Assembly: GCA_049459795.1 (NCBI GenBank)
Contig: JBMUDS010000003.1
Coordinates: forward strand, 25,342-89,341
Direction of reading: 5' to 3'
DNA: 64,000 nucleotides
From: SYAN01 sp049459795
GTDB lineage: Bacteria; Actinomycetota; Actinomycetes; Nanopelagicales; Nanopelagicaceae
Shown: piece after piece, positions 52,802 through 60,881 of the stretch
Layout: the number at the start of each line of letters is the position of its first letter
Position numbering within the stretch: position 1 is the stretch's first letter
The notes under the pieces: model-generated
Databases searched by the model: none
What the model saw: the letters and a program-made list of their open reading frames with translations, nothing else
Told to the model about the DNA's origin: nothing
Position numbers and translations under genes: made by a program

Positions 52802-52807
52802 AGCCTA
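52802..52807 (-). promoter_or_regulatory. Predicted leaderless -10 box of aroH (TAGGCT)
   Basis: On the minus strand TAGGCT ends six bases before ATG 52795, the same box and spacing as at serB. It starts the aroH-tyrA-cmk/der unit. Confidence 0.6.
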
Positions 52808-53082
52808 GCCGCGAGATGAAAAACGCCCTCTAGCCCGCCAGCCCGCATAAGAGGGTTAAAGCGTTTTATTAATAAACTTTTTTTACTATATATCGATATT
52901 TTGAAAAGTCTGTTGAAAGAGGACGCAATTTTCCATTAAATCACGAAAATCGACATATCGGTATTCATCTTTCCATTTGCGCTCACAATTATCGATAAAG
53001 AGATTAAATGGACGGTGCAGAAGAACAGATTTGCCGATAAAACGTTAAACCAATAAATATTTTTTATGTTTAATTGTTTTAT
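52808..53082. other. AT-rich intergenic island with short palindromes
   Basis: Between the rluB stop and the aroH promoter lies the longest gene-free stretch of the window. By hand count 52861-53100 is about 28% G+C, far below its surroundings. It holds several TATCGATA-like words (52891-52898, 52956-52963 with one change, 52990-52997; half-site CCGATAAA at 53034-53041) and, near its ends, two look-alike palindromes, GTTTATTAATAAAC-like at 52864-52877 and GTTTTATTTATAAAAC at 53076-53091. No ORF, tRNA or known riboswitch is seen. It may hold binding sites, a small RNA, or be relic DNA. Confidence 0.55.
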
Positions 53083-53760
53083 TTATAAAACAGTAAAAGG
53101 ATCTATCTCTTTCCATTGTCCTGGTCTCATTCTTCCAAGACTGACACCTCCGATTGCCACACGTTTCAGGACCTCGACTTCGTAACTGAGTTCCGCAAAG
53201 ACCCTCCTTATGATCCGATTACGGCCATCATGAATTGTCAACCTGACTTTTCTCGACCCTAGCTTTTCAGCAAGATCCGCCTTGAAAAGTCCGTCAGTTA
53301 AGGTGATTCCAGACCGCAACATGTCGAGATCACCAGCCTTAACCTCGCGATTCACTTCTACTTCGTAGACCTTCCTTGTCTCGAATTTTGGATGGCTTAT
53401 GCGGTTTGCCCATTCACCATCGTTGGTCAAGAAGATTAGCCCTTCGCTTTCCTGATCTAAGCGGCCAACATGAAAGAGGCCTGGAATATTGATTTGAGTG
53501 ACCACGGATTCAAGGGAAGGATGCTGGCCTGACATACTAGTCACAAGTCCCCTTGGTTTATAAAATGCTATGTAAGTTTTAGATAAAATCAAACTGACTT
53601 TATTGCCTTCAACCTTTACTTTATCTTTTATCGGATTTATTTTTGCTCCGAGCTCCCGGATTATGGTTCCGTTCACAGTGACGGCACCCTCAGAAATGAA
53701 CTCATCGGCTTTCCGTCTACTGCAGTACCCCGATTGTGCAATGTACTTGTTGAGTCTCAC
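53083..53760 (-). CDS. rluB: 23S rRNA pseudouridine synthase, RluB/RsuA family
   Basis: The 225-residue enzyme isomerises uridine in 23S rRNA. An S4 RNA-binding domain (LNKYIAQSGYCSRRKADEFI) leads to the catalytic region GRLDQESEGLIFLTNDG with its aspartate and the C-terminal DGRNRIIRRVFAELSYEV. The segment around 53580-53660 is unusually AT-rich (about 27% G+C over 53581-53640) and codes a Lys-rich stretch, unlike its neighbours. It follows scpB after nine bases and runs into the AT-rich gap. Confidence 0.92.
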   Translation of the reverse strand: MRLNKYIAQSGYCSRRKADEFISEGAVTVNGTIIRELGAKINPIKDKVKVEGNKVSLILSKTYIAFYKPRGLVTSMSGQHPSLESVVTQINIPGLFHVGRLDQESEGLIFLTNDGEWANRISHPKFETRKVYEVEVNREVKAGDLDMLRSGITLTDGLFKADLAEKLGSRKVRLTIHDGRNRIIRRVFAELSYEVEVLKRVAIGGVSLGRMRPGQWKEIDPFTVL

Positions 53761-53769
53761 AACAAGTAC

Positions 53770-54327
53770 CTAATCAGTGAGCGTTGCGATAACTTCATCG
53801 AGCCCATCAAGGTCTGGAAGAAATGGTGCCAGAGCGGGAAGATCGCTGACGCTATTGAGCCCTAGCCTCTCGAGGAAATAAGAGGTTGTGGCATAGAGAG
53901 TTGAGCCTGTCTCGTATTCGACACCGGTCTCTTCTACGAGCCCCCTAGTAATGAGGGTTTTCATAACTGCCTCGACATTGACTCCCCGAATGGCAGAGAT
54001 TCTCGCCCTCGAAACGGGTTGTCGGTAGGCGATGACAGCCAAGGTTTCAAGGGCTGCTTGCGAGAGGTGAGCGGGTTGTCCATCTATGACGAAGCGCTCG
54101 ACATAACCGGATTGGCTGGCCGCTGAGAAGAACCGCCATCCCCCAGCCACATTTCTTAGCTCAAATCCTCGTCCTTCCCCAAGATAGGTTTCCTTCATTG
54201 TTTGGAGTGTGAAATCAACCACTTCTTGTGAAGTTTCCGTAACCTGAGCTAGAACATTGGATGAGACTGGCTCTTCAACCACCATAAGGATCGCCTCCAG
54301 GGCAGATTTAAGTTCTACCTCATTCAT
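53770..54327 (-). CDS. scpB: Segregation and condensation protein B
   Basis: ScpB is a winged-helix partner of the SMC-ScpA complex in chromosome compaction. LKSALEAILMVVEEPVSSNVLAQVT, LAVIAYRQPVSRARISAIRGV and the C-terminal GSTLYATTSYFLERLGL are family features. I chose ATG 54327, eight bases inside the end of scpA, giving 185 residues; the longer frame to 54411 adds a stretch without similarity. The scpA-scpB-rluB order is standard. Confidence 0.93.
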   Translation of the reverse strand: MNEVELKSALEAILMVVEEPVSSNVLAQVTETSQEVVDFTLQTMKETYLGEGRGFELRNVAGGWRFFSAASQSGYVERFVIDGQPAHLSQAALETLAVIAYRQPVSRARISAIRGVNVEAVMKTLITRGLVEETGVEYETGSTLYATTSYFLERLGLNSVSDLPALAPFLPDLDGLDEVIATLTD

Positions 54328-55171
54328 TATCGGAGACCTCCTCCGCATCTGGGGCCCGATCAAACTCATCAGAGATCCGAAGGATCCGATCTTCGGGAGC
54401 AATCCACTCAATCGTCAACTCTCCAAAGGAGATCACCTGTTGAAATCGCACTGCACCTTCGCGGAACAACTCAAGAAGACCAAGAAATCGGGCAATTATT
54501 ACAAATCGGTTATTTTCCCCTTCTGTGAGCGTCCTGAAGGTGATACTTCTCTTTGCCTTTAGTATGCCCGCGATTTCAAGCGCCTGTTCTGCGACCGAAA
54601 CGAGGGGTAGATGGAGATGCTGCACCGACAGGGTGAGTTCCTCACGAGGAGCAAGGGCTCTCTCAGCCAAGGCGGCAAATCGATCCGGCGAGAGTCCCAG
54701 GACTACCTCCGGCAGAAGATCCGCTAAATGAGGTTCAAGTGAAACAGCTCGAGGAAAACTCCGCTCTCCCTCTTCGATTCGAGCCTGGAAGATGTCAGCT
54801 ATCTGTTTGAAGGCACGATATTGCAGTAATCGCGCAAAGAGGAGATCTCGTGCTTCCAAGAGCGCCAGATCTGCTTCATCGTCTATTTCGCCACTCGGCA
54901 AGAGTCTTGCCGCCTTAAGATCCAAAAGTGTGGCTGCCACAACCAGGAACTCCGTCGCCTGATCTAACTGCCAACCCTCACCCTCTTGTTCAAGGTTACG
55001 GATATGGGCAATGAACTCATCAGTTACGACTCCCAATGCCACCTCAGTGATATCAAGTTTGTGCTTAGAGATCAATTGAAGCAAAAGATCGAATGGACCA
55101 TCAAAGACATCTAGATGGACGGAAAATCCCGGCACGCGGCCTTCTGTTCCTTGAGTGAGAGTTCCATCCAT
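54320..55171 (-). CDS. scpA: Segregation and condensation protein A (kleisin)
   Basis: ScpA is the kleisin that bridges the SMC dimer. The N-terminal FSVHLDVFDGPFDLLLQLIS and ITEVALGVVTDEFIAHI are hallmark sequences; a winged helix follows at the C-terminus (VISFGELTIEWIAPEDRI). Length 283 residues is normal. ATG 55171 is six bases after TAGGTT. It is divergent from parA. The acidic last residues overlap scpB. Confidence 0.94.
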   Translation of the reverse strand: MDGTLTQGTEGRVPGFSVHLDVFDGPFDLLLQLISKHKLDITEVALGVVTDEFIAHIRNLEQEGEGWQLDQATEFLVVAATLLDLKAARLLPSGEIDDEADLALLEARDLLFARLLQYRAFKQIADIFQARIEEGERSFPRAVSLEPHLADLLPEVVLGLSPDRFAALAERALAPREELTLSVQHLHLPLVSVAEQALEIAGILKAKRSITFRTLTEGENNRFVIIARFLGLLELFREGAVRFQQVISFGELTIEWIAPEDRILRISDEFDRAPDAEEVSDNE

Positions 55172-55173
55172 GT

Positions 55174-55267
55174 GAGAAACCTACTTCACCTCGTGGTCAT
55201 TCAGGGGAGGCTTGCATCAGAAAATGAGAGTCAATAGGCTCTGGGAAAGTTGTTAGAGAGGTTTCTC
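55174..55267. repeat. Nine-base inverted repeat flanking the scpA-parA gap
   Basis: GAGAAACCT (55174-55182) and its perfect reverse complement AGGTTTCTC (55259-55267) lie at the two ends of the divergent region. The left copy overlaps the predicted scpA -10 box TAGGTT. They may be paired operator half-sites or coincidental, because each also overlaps translation/promoter signals. Confidence 0.35.
55178..55183 (-). promoter_or_regulatory. Predicted leaderless -10 box of scpA (TAGGTT)
   Basis: On the minus strand TAGGTT ends six bases before ATG 55171. It would drive the scpA-scpB-rluB unit. Confidence 0.5.
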
Positions 55268-55302
55268 GATTGAACGCTAAGTCGATATTTAAGGACGACG
55301 AT

Positions 55303-56187
55303 GTGACGACCACATCCGCAATTCTTGGCAAGAAGGCCATCAACTTCGCCGAACCCAAAGCGAAGATGAACCATGGAGATGCTGTGATCATCTCTGTTGT
55401 CAATCAAAAAGGTGGCGTGGGAAAGACGACAACAACTATCAATCTTGGCGCAGCTCTCGCAGAGCTTGGTCGTCGCGTTTTGTTGGTCGACTTTGATCCT
55501 CAACATTCTCTTTCGGTGGGTCTTGGAGTTTCAACTAGGAATCTCGAGGGATCGATCTACAACCTTATGCTCGATGATTCGACTCGCATCGAAGATTTCC
55601 TCCTGAAGACGAATGTCCCTGGAATGGACATGATCCCTAGTCACGAGGATCTCGCAGCAGCTGAAGGAGCACTTGTAACAGTAATCGCACGAGAGAAGGT
55701 GTTAAAGCGAGTTCTAGATTCAGTTGTTGATTACTACGACGTAATCTTGATCGATTGCCAACCTTCGCTCGGTCTTCTCACCATCAACGCCCTCACTGCA
55801 TCGAAATATGTCATCGTGCCACTCGAGTGCGAATATTTTGCGCTTCGTGGGGTTGCACTCCTAGTTGACATCATTGGTAAAGTGCAGAAGAACACTAATC
55901 CCGACTTGGAGATCCTTGGCATATTGCCAACACTCTACGACAAGAAGACTGTCCATAGCAGGGAAGTTCTAGAGAGGATCTTGGAAGCTTTTCCCGAAAG
56001 CGTTTTCGACACAATCATCTCTCGTACTGTTCGCTTTCCTGAAACGACTGTTGCAGGTGAGCCCATCACAACCTTTGCCAGTAGTTCCGTCGGCGCTTCG
56101 GCGTATCGGCGTTTAGCCAGGGAAATTATCCATTTAGGCGTCTCTCGAGATGAAACGCCGCAAGCACGAGAGGCTGGAGCACGTTAA
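55303..56187 (+). CDS. parA: ParA/Soj-family ATPase
   Basis: A 294-residue Walker-type partition ATPase with the deviant Walker A KGGVGKTT (36-43), LLVDFDPQHSLSVGLG (A') and VILIDCQPSLGLLTINAL (Walker B). It is the ParA-like protein beside scpA (Rv1708 type), distinct from the ParA of the origin region. GTG 55303 has AAGGA (55291-55295) at good distance; TTG 55270 with GAGAGG is an alternative adding 11 residues. Its stop overlaps the next gene's ATG (TAATG), whose product is a likely DNA-binding partner. Confidence 0.9.
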   Translation: MTTTSAILGKKAINFAEPKAKMNHGDAVIISVVNQKGGVGKTTTTINLGAALAELGRRVLLVDFDPQHSLSVGLGVSTRNLEGSIYNLMLDDSTRIEDFLLKTNVPGMDMIPSHEDLAAAEGALVTVIAREKVLKRVLDSVVDYYDVILIDCQPSLGLLTINALTASKYVIVPLECEYFALRGVALLVDIIGKVQKNTNPDLEILGILPTLYDKKTVHSREVLERILEAFPESVFDTIISRTVRFPETTVAGEPITTFASSSVGASAYRRLAREIIHLGVSRDETPQAREAGAR

Positions 56188-56576
56188 TGAGCCGCCGAGT
56201 AACCCTCCCAGGAGCGGATGAATTGTTTCGTAAGACGACACTTGCTGCAGTCCCCGAGGTTGATACCGCAGAGACAGTCGCATCTCCCACTCCGGCAGAA
56301 CCCAAGAGCAAGAAGGTGAGAACTACTGCTCGTCGCAAGCCGAATCAGATTGATCGCGCCCCTTCTGGTCGCGAAAGACACGATGAGAAGATCACGGTCT
56401 ATCTGTCTCCTGACGAACTCTTTGACCTAGAGCAGGCACGACTTTTGCTTCGCGGAGATCTCGGACTCGCAGTCGACCGAGGGAGAATCGTCCGTGAAGC
56501 ACTCGCGGTGATCATTGCGGATCTTGAAAGCAAAGGCGATCAAAGCATCATCGCACGTCGATTACGGGGTCGTTAG
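56187..56576 (+). CDS. Conserved actinobacterial protein with ribbon-helix-helix-like C-terminus
   Basis: The 129-residue protein has a disordered, Thr/Ala/Lys/Arg-rich first half and a conserved second half: RHDEKITVYLSPDELFDLEQ, LGLAVDRGRIVREALAVIIA. A beta strand followed by helices, with Arg-rich turn, fits a ribbon-helix-helix DNA-binding fold, as in small partners of ParA in plasmid systems (inference). It is coupled to parA by TAATG overlap. Similar proteins follow ParA in other actinobacteria. No enzymatic motif is present. It converges on xerD. Confidence 0.8.
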   Translation: MSRRVTLPGADELFRKTTLAAVPEVDTAETVASPTPAEPKSKKVRTTARRKPNQIDRAPSGRERHDEKITVYLSPDELFDLEQARLLLRGDLGLAVDRGRIVREALAVIIADLESKGDQSIIARRLRGR

Positions 56577-56597
56577 TACCGACGGGCCTTTGCGCCA

Positions 56598-57476
56598 CTA
56601 TCTGGCACGGGGGTGCGAGATGGAATGCGTCTCTCTCAACGTCTCATTTGTAATCGCTGTGTAGATTTGGGTCGTAACAACAGAAGCATGCCCCAATAGC
56701 TCTTGAACTGAGCGAACATCAGCTCCGCGCTCCAACATGTGGGTAGCGAAAGCATGGCGCAGTGTGTGTGGAGTCAATCTGCCGTCAAACCCCACCCGCC
56801 GCGCTGCGCTCTTTATGATGCCCCAAACACCCTGGCGACTTAGTCGCTGACCACGTTGGTTGAGAAAGAAAGCCGGTTCCGACGGATTCTTCGCCAAAGT
56901 CGGTCGTGCCCTAACCAAATAATCATTACATGCTTTAAAGGCCTGCTCCCCTATCGGAATCATGCGCTCTTTCGAACCTTTTCCGATGATGCGAATGAAG
57001 TGAGTTCCCTTTTCATCCGAGAGAAATTGATCTAGATTCAAATTGATACATTCCGACACTCGCATCCCACCCGCATAAAGGCACTCTAAAATCGCGCGAT
57101 CACGAAGACCTTTGACACTGTCATCAGGTGATTCGATCAAGGTCTGAATTTCCTTATAAGAGATAGTTGTCGGCAATTTCCGACCCCGGGTCTTAACGTC
57201 GACCTTCCATCCTGGCCGGCTGGGATCATGTAGCGAAAGAAAATCCTCCAGTGATCTCAAGGTGCTTATCTTGCGCGCCACCGTGGCGGCTGATCGGCCA
57301 TTTCTCCGAAGATTCGCTACGTAGTCAGAAACATTATCGCCCGAAAGTGTTGGGTGACTTAAGAAAAATTCGACAAGGTCGTGTTTATAAGAGGTCAACG
57401 TATTCCGGCTGGCACCTCGCTCCACGGCAAGATGATCAAGGAACCGTACCGCTTCTGTAGGAAGGTTAGCGTGCAC
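56598..57476 (-). CDS. xerD: Site-specific tyrosine recombinase XerD
   Basis: XerD resolves chromosome dimers at dif. The 292-residue protein has the N-terminal core-binding domain (FLDHLAVERGASRNTLTSY) and the catalytic residues: Arg139 (AGGMRVSE), Lys166 (IGKGSKER), His237 and Arg240 (HTLRHAFATH), His263 (LLGHASVVTTQIY) and Tyr272. GTG 57476 gives a normal N-terminus; TTG 57488 would add four residues. It overlaps the end of pyrG, as in many actinobacteria. Confidence 0.93.
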   Translation of the reverse strand: MHANLPTEAVRFLDHLAVERGASRNTLTSYKHDLVEFFLSHPTLSGDNVSDYVANLRRNGRSAATVARKISTLRSLEDFLSLHDPSRPGWKVDVKTRGRKLPTTISYKEIQTLIESPDDSVKGLRDRAILECLYAGGMRVSECINLNLDQFLSDEKGTHFIRIIGKGSKERMIPIGEQAFKACNDYLVRARPTLAKNPSEPAFFLNQRGQRLSRQGVWGIIKSAARRVGFDGRLTPHTLRHAFATHMLERGADVRSVQELLGHASVVTTQIYTAITNETLRETHSISHPRAR

Positions 57477-59106
57477 CTTTTCTCTCAATGGCAGCTCCGA
57501 TCAAACCTGCGAAAAGTGGATGAGGTTTCGTTGGACGTGACTTGAACTCTGGGTGCGCCTGAGTTCCTACGTAGAATGGGTGCTTCTCTCGGGAAAGTTC
57601 AACAAACTCCACTAAATTCCCATCGGGCGAAAGACCAGAGAAGGTAAGTCCAACCTCAGTCAATTGCGTCCGATAGGTGTTATTGACCTCATAACGGTGT
57701 CGGTGCCTCTCGGAAATCACATCAGTACCGTAAGACTCAGCAACGATCGAACCAGGCGTCAGGTGCGCTTGATACGCCCCTAGTCTCATCGAGGCCCCCA
57801 TATCGCCATTTCCAGCGACGATCTCAAGTTGACTCTGCATTGTCGCCACCACGGGATGCGGAGTGGCACTGTCAAATTCCGCAGAGTTCGCCTGAGTTAA
57901 ACCTGCAAGATTCCTCGCTGCCTCAATCACCATACATTGCAATCCTAAGCAGAGACCGAGAGTAGGGATGCCCTGTGAGCGTGTAAAACGAAGTGCTCCC
58001 AATTTCCCTTCGATTCCACGAACGCCAAAACCTCCAGGCACGCAGACTGCGTCAAGATCCTGCAATCTCTTCGTCGCACCTTCTACCGTTTCACAATCAT
58101 CACTCGAAACCCAAACGATCTCAACTCGAACGTTATGTGCGAATCCGCCAGCTCTGAGGGCCTCCGTAACGGACAAGTAAGCGTCAGGAAGATCTACATA
58201 CTTCCCGACGAGACCAACTTTGATGGTGCTTTTCGGTGAATGGACTCGATGCAGTAATTCATCCCATTCGCCCCAAACGACATCACGAAAATTCATGCTC
58301 AAACGTCTCACGATATAGGCGTCTAGTCCCTCTCGATGCAGAACCTTCGGGATGTCATAGATGGAAGGTGCATCCACTGCAGCGACGACCGCTTCGTTAT
58401 CCACATCGCACATCAAGGAGATCTTCCGCTTGACGCCATCGGGAATCTCACGATCAGACCGCAAGACGATGGCATCTGGAGTGATACCAATCGATCGAAG
58501 AGCAGCAACGCTATGTTGGGTCGGCTTTGTCTTCAATTCTCCTGAGGGACCAATGTAAGGAACAAGCGAGACGTGGAGGTAGAAGACATTCTCGCGGCCG
58601 ACTTCTTGACGTATCTGGCGTGCCGCTTCAAGAAAAGGTAGTGACTCGATATCACCGACAGTGCCACCGATCTCTGTGATCACGATATCGACTGAATCGC
58701 TATCGGAGGCAAGCATGCGTGATTTGATCTCGTTAGTGATGTGTGGAATAACTTGTACGGTATCGCCGAGGTATTCGCCGCGACGTTCGCGCCCGATCAC
58801 GCTCTGATAGATCTGGCCAGTCGTAACATTCGCTGCACCAGACAGATTGATATCTAGGAACCGCTCATAGTGACCAATATCCAAATCGGTCTCCGCTCCA
58901 TCCTCGGTGACGAAAACTTCACCATGTTGGAATGGGTTCATAGTTCCCGGATCTACATTGATATACGGGTCCAATTTCTGCATGGTCACCCGGAGGCCAC
59001 GTGCTCGAAGTAGTCTGCCCAAACTGGACGCTGTTAAACCTTTACCGAGGCTTGACGCGACGCCGCCTGTGACGAATATGTGTTTGGTTTTCCTGGACGT
59101 CGCCAC
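57466..59106 (-). CDS. pyrG: CTP synthase
   Basis: PyrG aminates UTP to CTP with glutamine. The synthetase half starts TKHIFVTGGVASSLGKG, with KLDPYINVDPGTMNPFQHGE and EIGGTVGDIES; the glutaminase half has the nucleophile Cys in LGLCLGLQCM and the histidine-glutamate pair in THPEFKSRP-like AHPEFKSRP. I prefer GTG 59106 (546 residues), giving MATSRKTKHIF and a TAATTT box eight bases upstream; GTG 59124 is an alternative. It is 41 bases after recN, with steAB absent. Confidence 0.93.
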   Translation of the reverse strand: MATSRKTKHIFVTGGVASSLGKGLTASSLGRLLRARGLRVTMQKLDPYINVDPGTMNPFQHGEVFVTEDGAETDLDIGHYERFLDINLSGAANVTTGQIYQSVIGRERRGEYLGDTVQVIPHITNEIKSRMLASDSDSVDIVITEIGGTVGDIESLPFLEAARQIRQEVGRENVFYLHVSLVPYIGPSGELKTKPTQHSVAALRSIGITPDAIVLRSDREIPDGVKRKISLMCDVDNEAVVAAVDAPSIYDIPKVLHREGLDAYIVRRLSMNFRDVVWGEWDELLHRVHSPKSTIKVGLVGKYVDLPDAYLSVTEALRAGGFAHNVRVEIVWVSSDDCETVEGATKRLQDLDAVCVPGGFGVRGIEGKLGALRFTRSQGIPTLGLCLGLQCMVIEAARNLAGLTQANSAEFDSATPHPVVATMQSQLEIVAGNGDMGASMRLGAYQAHLTPGSIVAESYGTDVISERHRHRYEVNNTYRTQLTEVGLTFSGLSPDGNLVEFVELSREKHPFYVGTQAHPEFKSRPTKPHPLFAGLIGAAIERKGAR

Positions 59107-59114
59107 GGAGGAGA

Positions 59115-59120
59115 AAATTA
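59115..59120 (-). promoter_or_regulatory. Predicted leaderless -10 box of pyrG (TAATTT)
   Basis: On the minus strand TAATTT ends eight bases before GTG 59106. No Shine-Dalgarno is seen for that start. Confidence 0.4.
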
Positions 59121-59147
59121 TCACCTATTGAGTCAGGGCAGAAACTT

Positions 59148-60881
59148 TCAACTCTTTTGGGCGTGTTCCAGCAAGTCTCGAGCATGATCGAGAGCGACCG
59201 CGGATTGACTCTGCCCTGAGAGCATCCTTGCGATCTCACGCACTCTCTCCTCACCGGAGACTTCCACCACAGATGAGAGAACAATCTCGTCACTCTCATT
59301 CTTTTCGATCCTGAAATGACGATCAGCCCAACTGGCAACCTGTGCCAGATGCGTGATGACGATGACCTGGAAATGCTTTGCCAAGCGAGAGAGTCGCTCA
59401 CCGATAATCAATCCAGTTTCACCACCGATACCAGCATCGATCTCATCGAAGATCAAAGTACCGATCTCCCTATGATCCGAAAGAGCCAATTCGATTGCAA
59501 GCATCACGCGTGAGAGTTCACCACCGCTTGCTCCCTTATTGAGCGGCAGTGGTTTCTCACCCTCATGTGCTGAGAAAAGGAAGTGGACCCGGTCTGCACC
59601 ATTTCGTCCCAGGGTATTCTCATAGTCACTCTGGAATGCCACGGTGAATACGGCTCTGATCAGCCCCAAGTTCTTCAATTCCGCATTAACGCTCGCGGCA
59701 AGTCTCTCTGAAGCACGCTTCCTAACACTTGTCAGTTCCTGCGCTCTATTCTGAAGTTCAGACCGTTCTGACTCCACAAGCGCAATTAATTCTGCGACTT
59801 TCGTATCACTCTGTTGTAGGTCTTCGAGGAGTGCTTTCTTCTTGGGAAGCAGCTCGATAAGGGCATCCAACGCTTCAGATTCACTTAGATCCGCCGGAAC
59901 CTCGTGACGATTCCGTTGCAGATACTGCTTCAAAATGGATCGTCTTTCTCGGAGTCGATCTAACTCCCCTGGTTCAGCCTCCAGACCATCCGATTCACGT
60001 CGAAGATCCCTGACTACTTCATTGACTTCAAGATGGGCGGAACGCAAGCGCGAGATAGCATCCGCGAACGATTGATCCTTCAGCGAGAGGTGATCCAGAC
60101 TCTTTATCGCAACATAGAAGTTTGCAATTACCCCCTGTGATTCATCGGTCAGTGCTGCCAAAGCCTGATCAAGAGCAGTTCTGAGCTCCTCCACGGAATC
60201 CAATCGGCTGATCCGCGCCTCACCTTCTAGCCACTCGTCCTGCAATGGGCGAACTCTCTCGAGATCTTGAATGAAACGTTCAGTATTTGTGATCTCACGT
60301 TCTCGAGACTCCAGGGCCTTCTTCAACTCGGAAAGCTCCCGGTTTCTTTCGGTGAAACTTTGCAAAGATGATTGATACTTACGGAGTGCTTCCTGGCACT
60401 CGATCTCCCTCCTATCGAGGAGACTGAGCTGATAGTCCTCATCGACAAGCTTGTGGTTGGTACTCTGCCCATGGATCACGAACAATTCATCCGCGAATCG
60501 TTGCAAGAGCGAGAGAGTCGCTGGATTGGAGCCGATGACCGCCTTACTTCGACCGTCCGATGAGACTGATCTTTGAAGGATGAGTGAATTCTCATCGATT
60601 TCGGGTGAATGTTCGTTGATGAGATTGCCTAGGTCTCCGGAGATCGCCTGGTCAAGAGAGATGATTAGGGAAGCGGAAAGTCGTTCACTTCCGCGTCGAA
60701 CCAGATCGATGTCAGAGCGACCCCCAGCGATCAGATTTAGCCCGGTGAGAACCATGGTTTTGCCGGCGCCGGTTTCACCAGTGATCACATTGAAACCTGG
60801 GCCGAATGAAAGCGATGCTTCTTCGATAACGCCTAGGTTTCGGATCGATAACTCATGAAGCTGGCGAGACCTACTTCCCAC
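59148..60881 (-). CDS. recN: DNA repair protein RecN
   Basis: RecN is an SMC-like ATPase that acts early at double-strand breaks. Walker A is GETGAGKT (35-42); two long coiled-coil arms flank the middle; near the C-terminus are GASGGELSRVMLAIEL (signature) and LIFDEIDAGIGGETG (Walker B). FHVITHLAQVA-like QVIVITHLAQVASWAD follows. GTG 60881, 11 bases inside nadK, gives 577 residues; the longer frame to 60914 adds 11 residues from within nadK. Confidence 0.94.
   Translation of the reverse strand: MGSRSRQLHELSIRNLGVIEEASLSFGPGFNVITGETGAGKTMVLTGLNLIAGGRSDIDLVRRGSERLSASLIISLDQAISGDLGNLINEHSPEIDENSLILQRSVSSDGRSKAVIGSNPATLSLLQRFADELFVIHGQSTNHKLVDEDYQLSLLDRREIECQEALRKYQSSLQSFTERNRELSELKKALESREREITNTERFIQDLERVRPLQDEWLEGEARISRLDSVEELRTALDQALAALTDESQGVIANFYVAIKSLDHLSLKDQSFADAISRLRSAHLEVNEVVRDLRRESDGLEAEPGELDRLRERRSILKQYLQRNRHEVPADLSESEALDALIELLPKKKALLEDLQQSDTKVAELIALVESERSELQNRAQELTSVRKRASERLAASVNAELKNLGLIRAVFTVAFQSDYENTLGRNGADRVHFLFSAHEGEKPLPLNKGASGGELSRVMLAIELALSDHREIGTLIFDEIDAGIGGETGLIIGERLSRLAKHFQVIVITHLAQVASWADRHFRIEKNESDEIVLSSVVEVSGEERVREIARMLSGQSQSAVALDHARDLLEHAQKS

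Noticed and set aside
52808..53082. Replication origin in the AT-rich island
   Set aside because: No TTATCCACA-type DnaA boxes are seen and dnaA/dnaN are not nearby.
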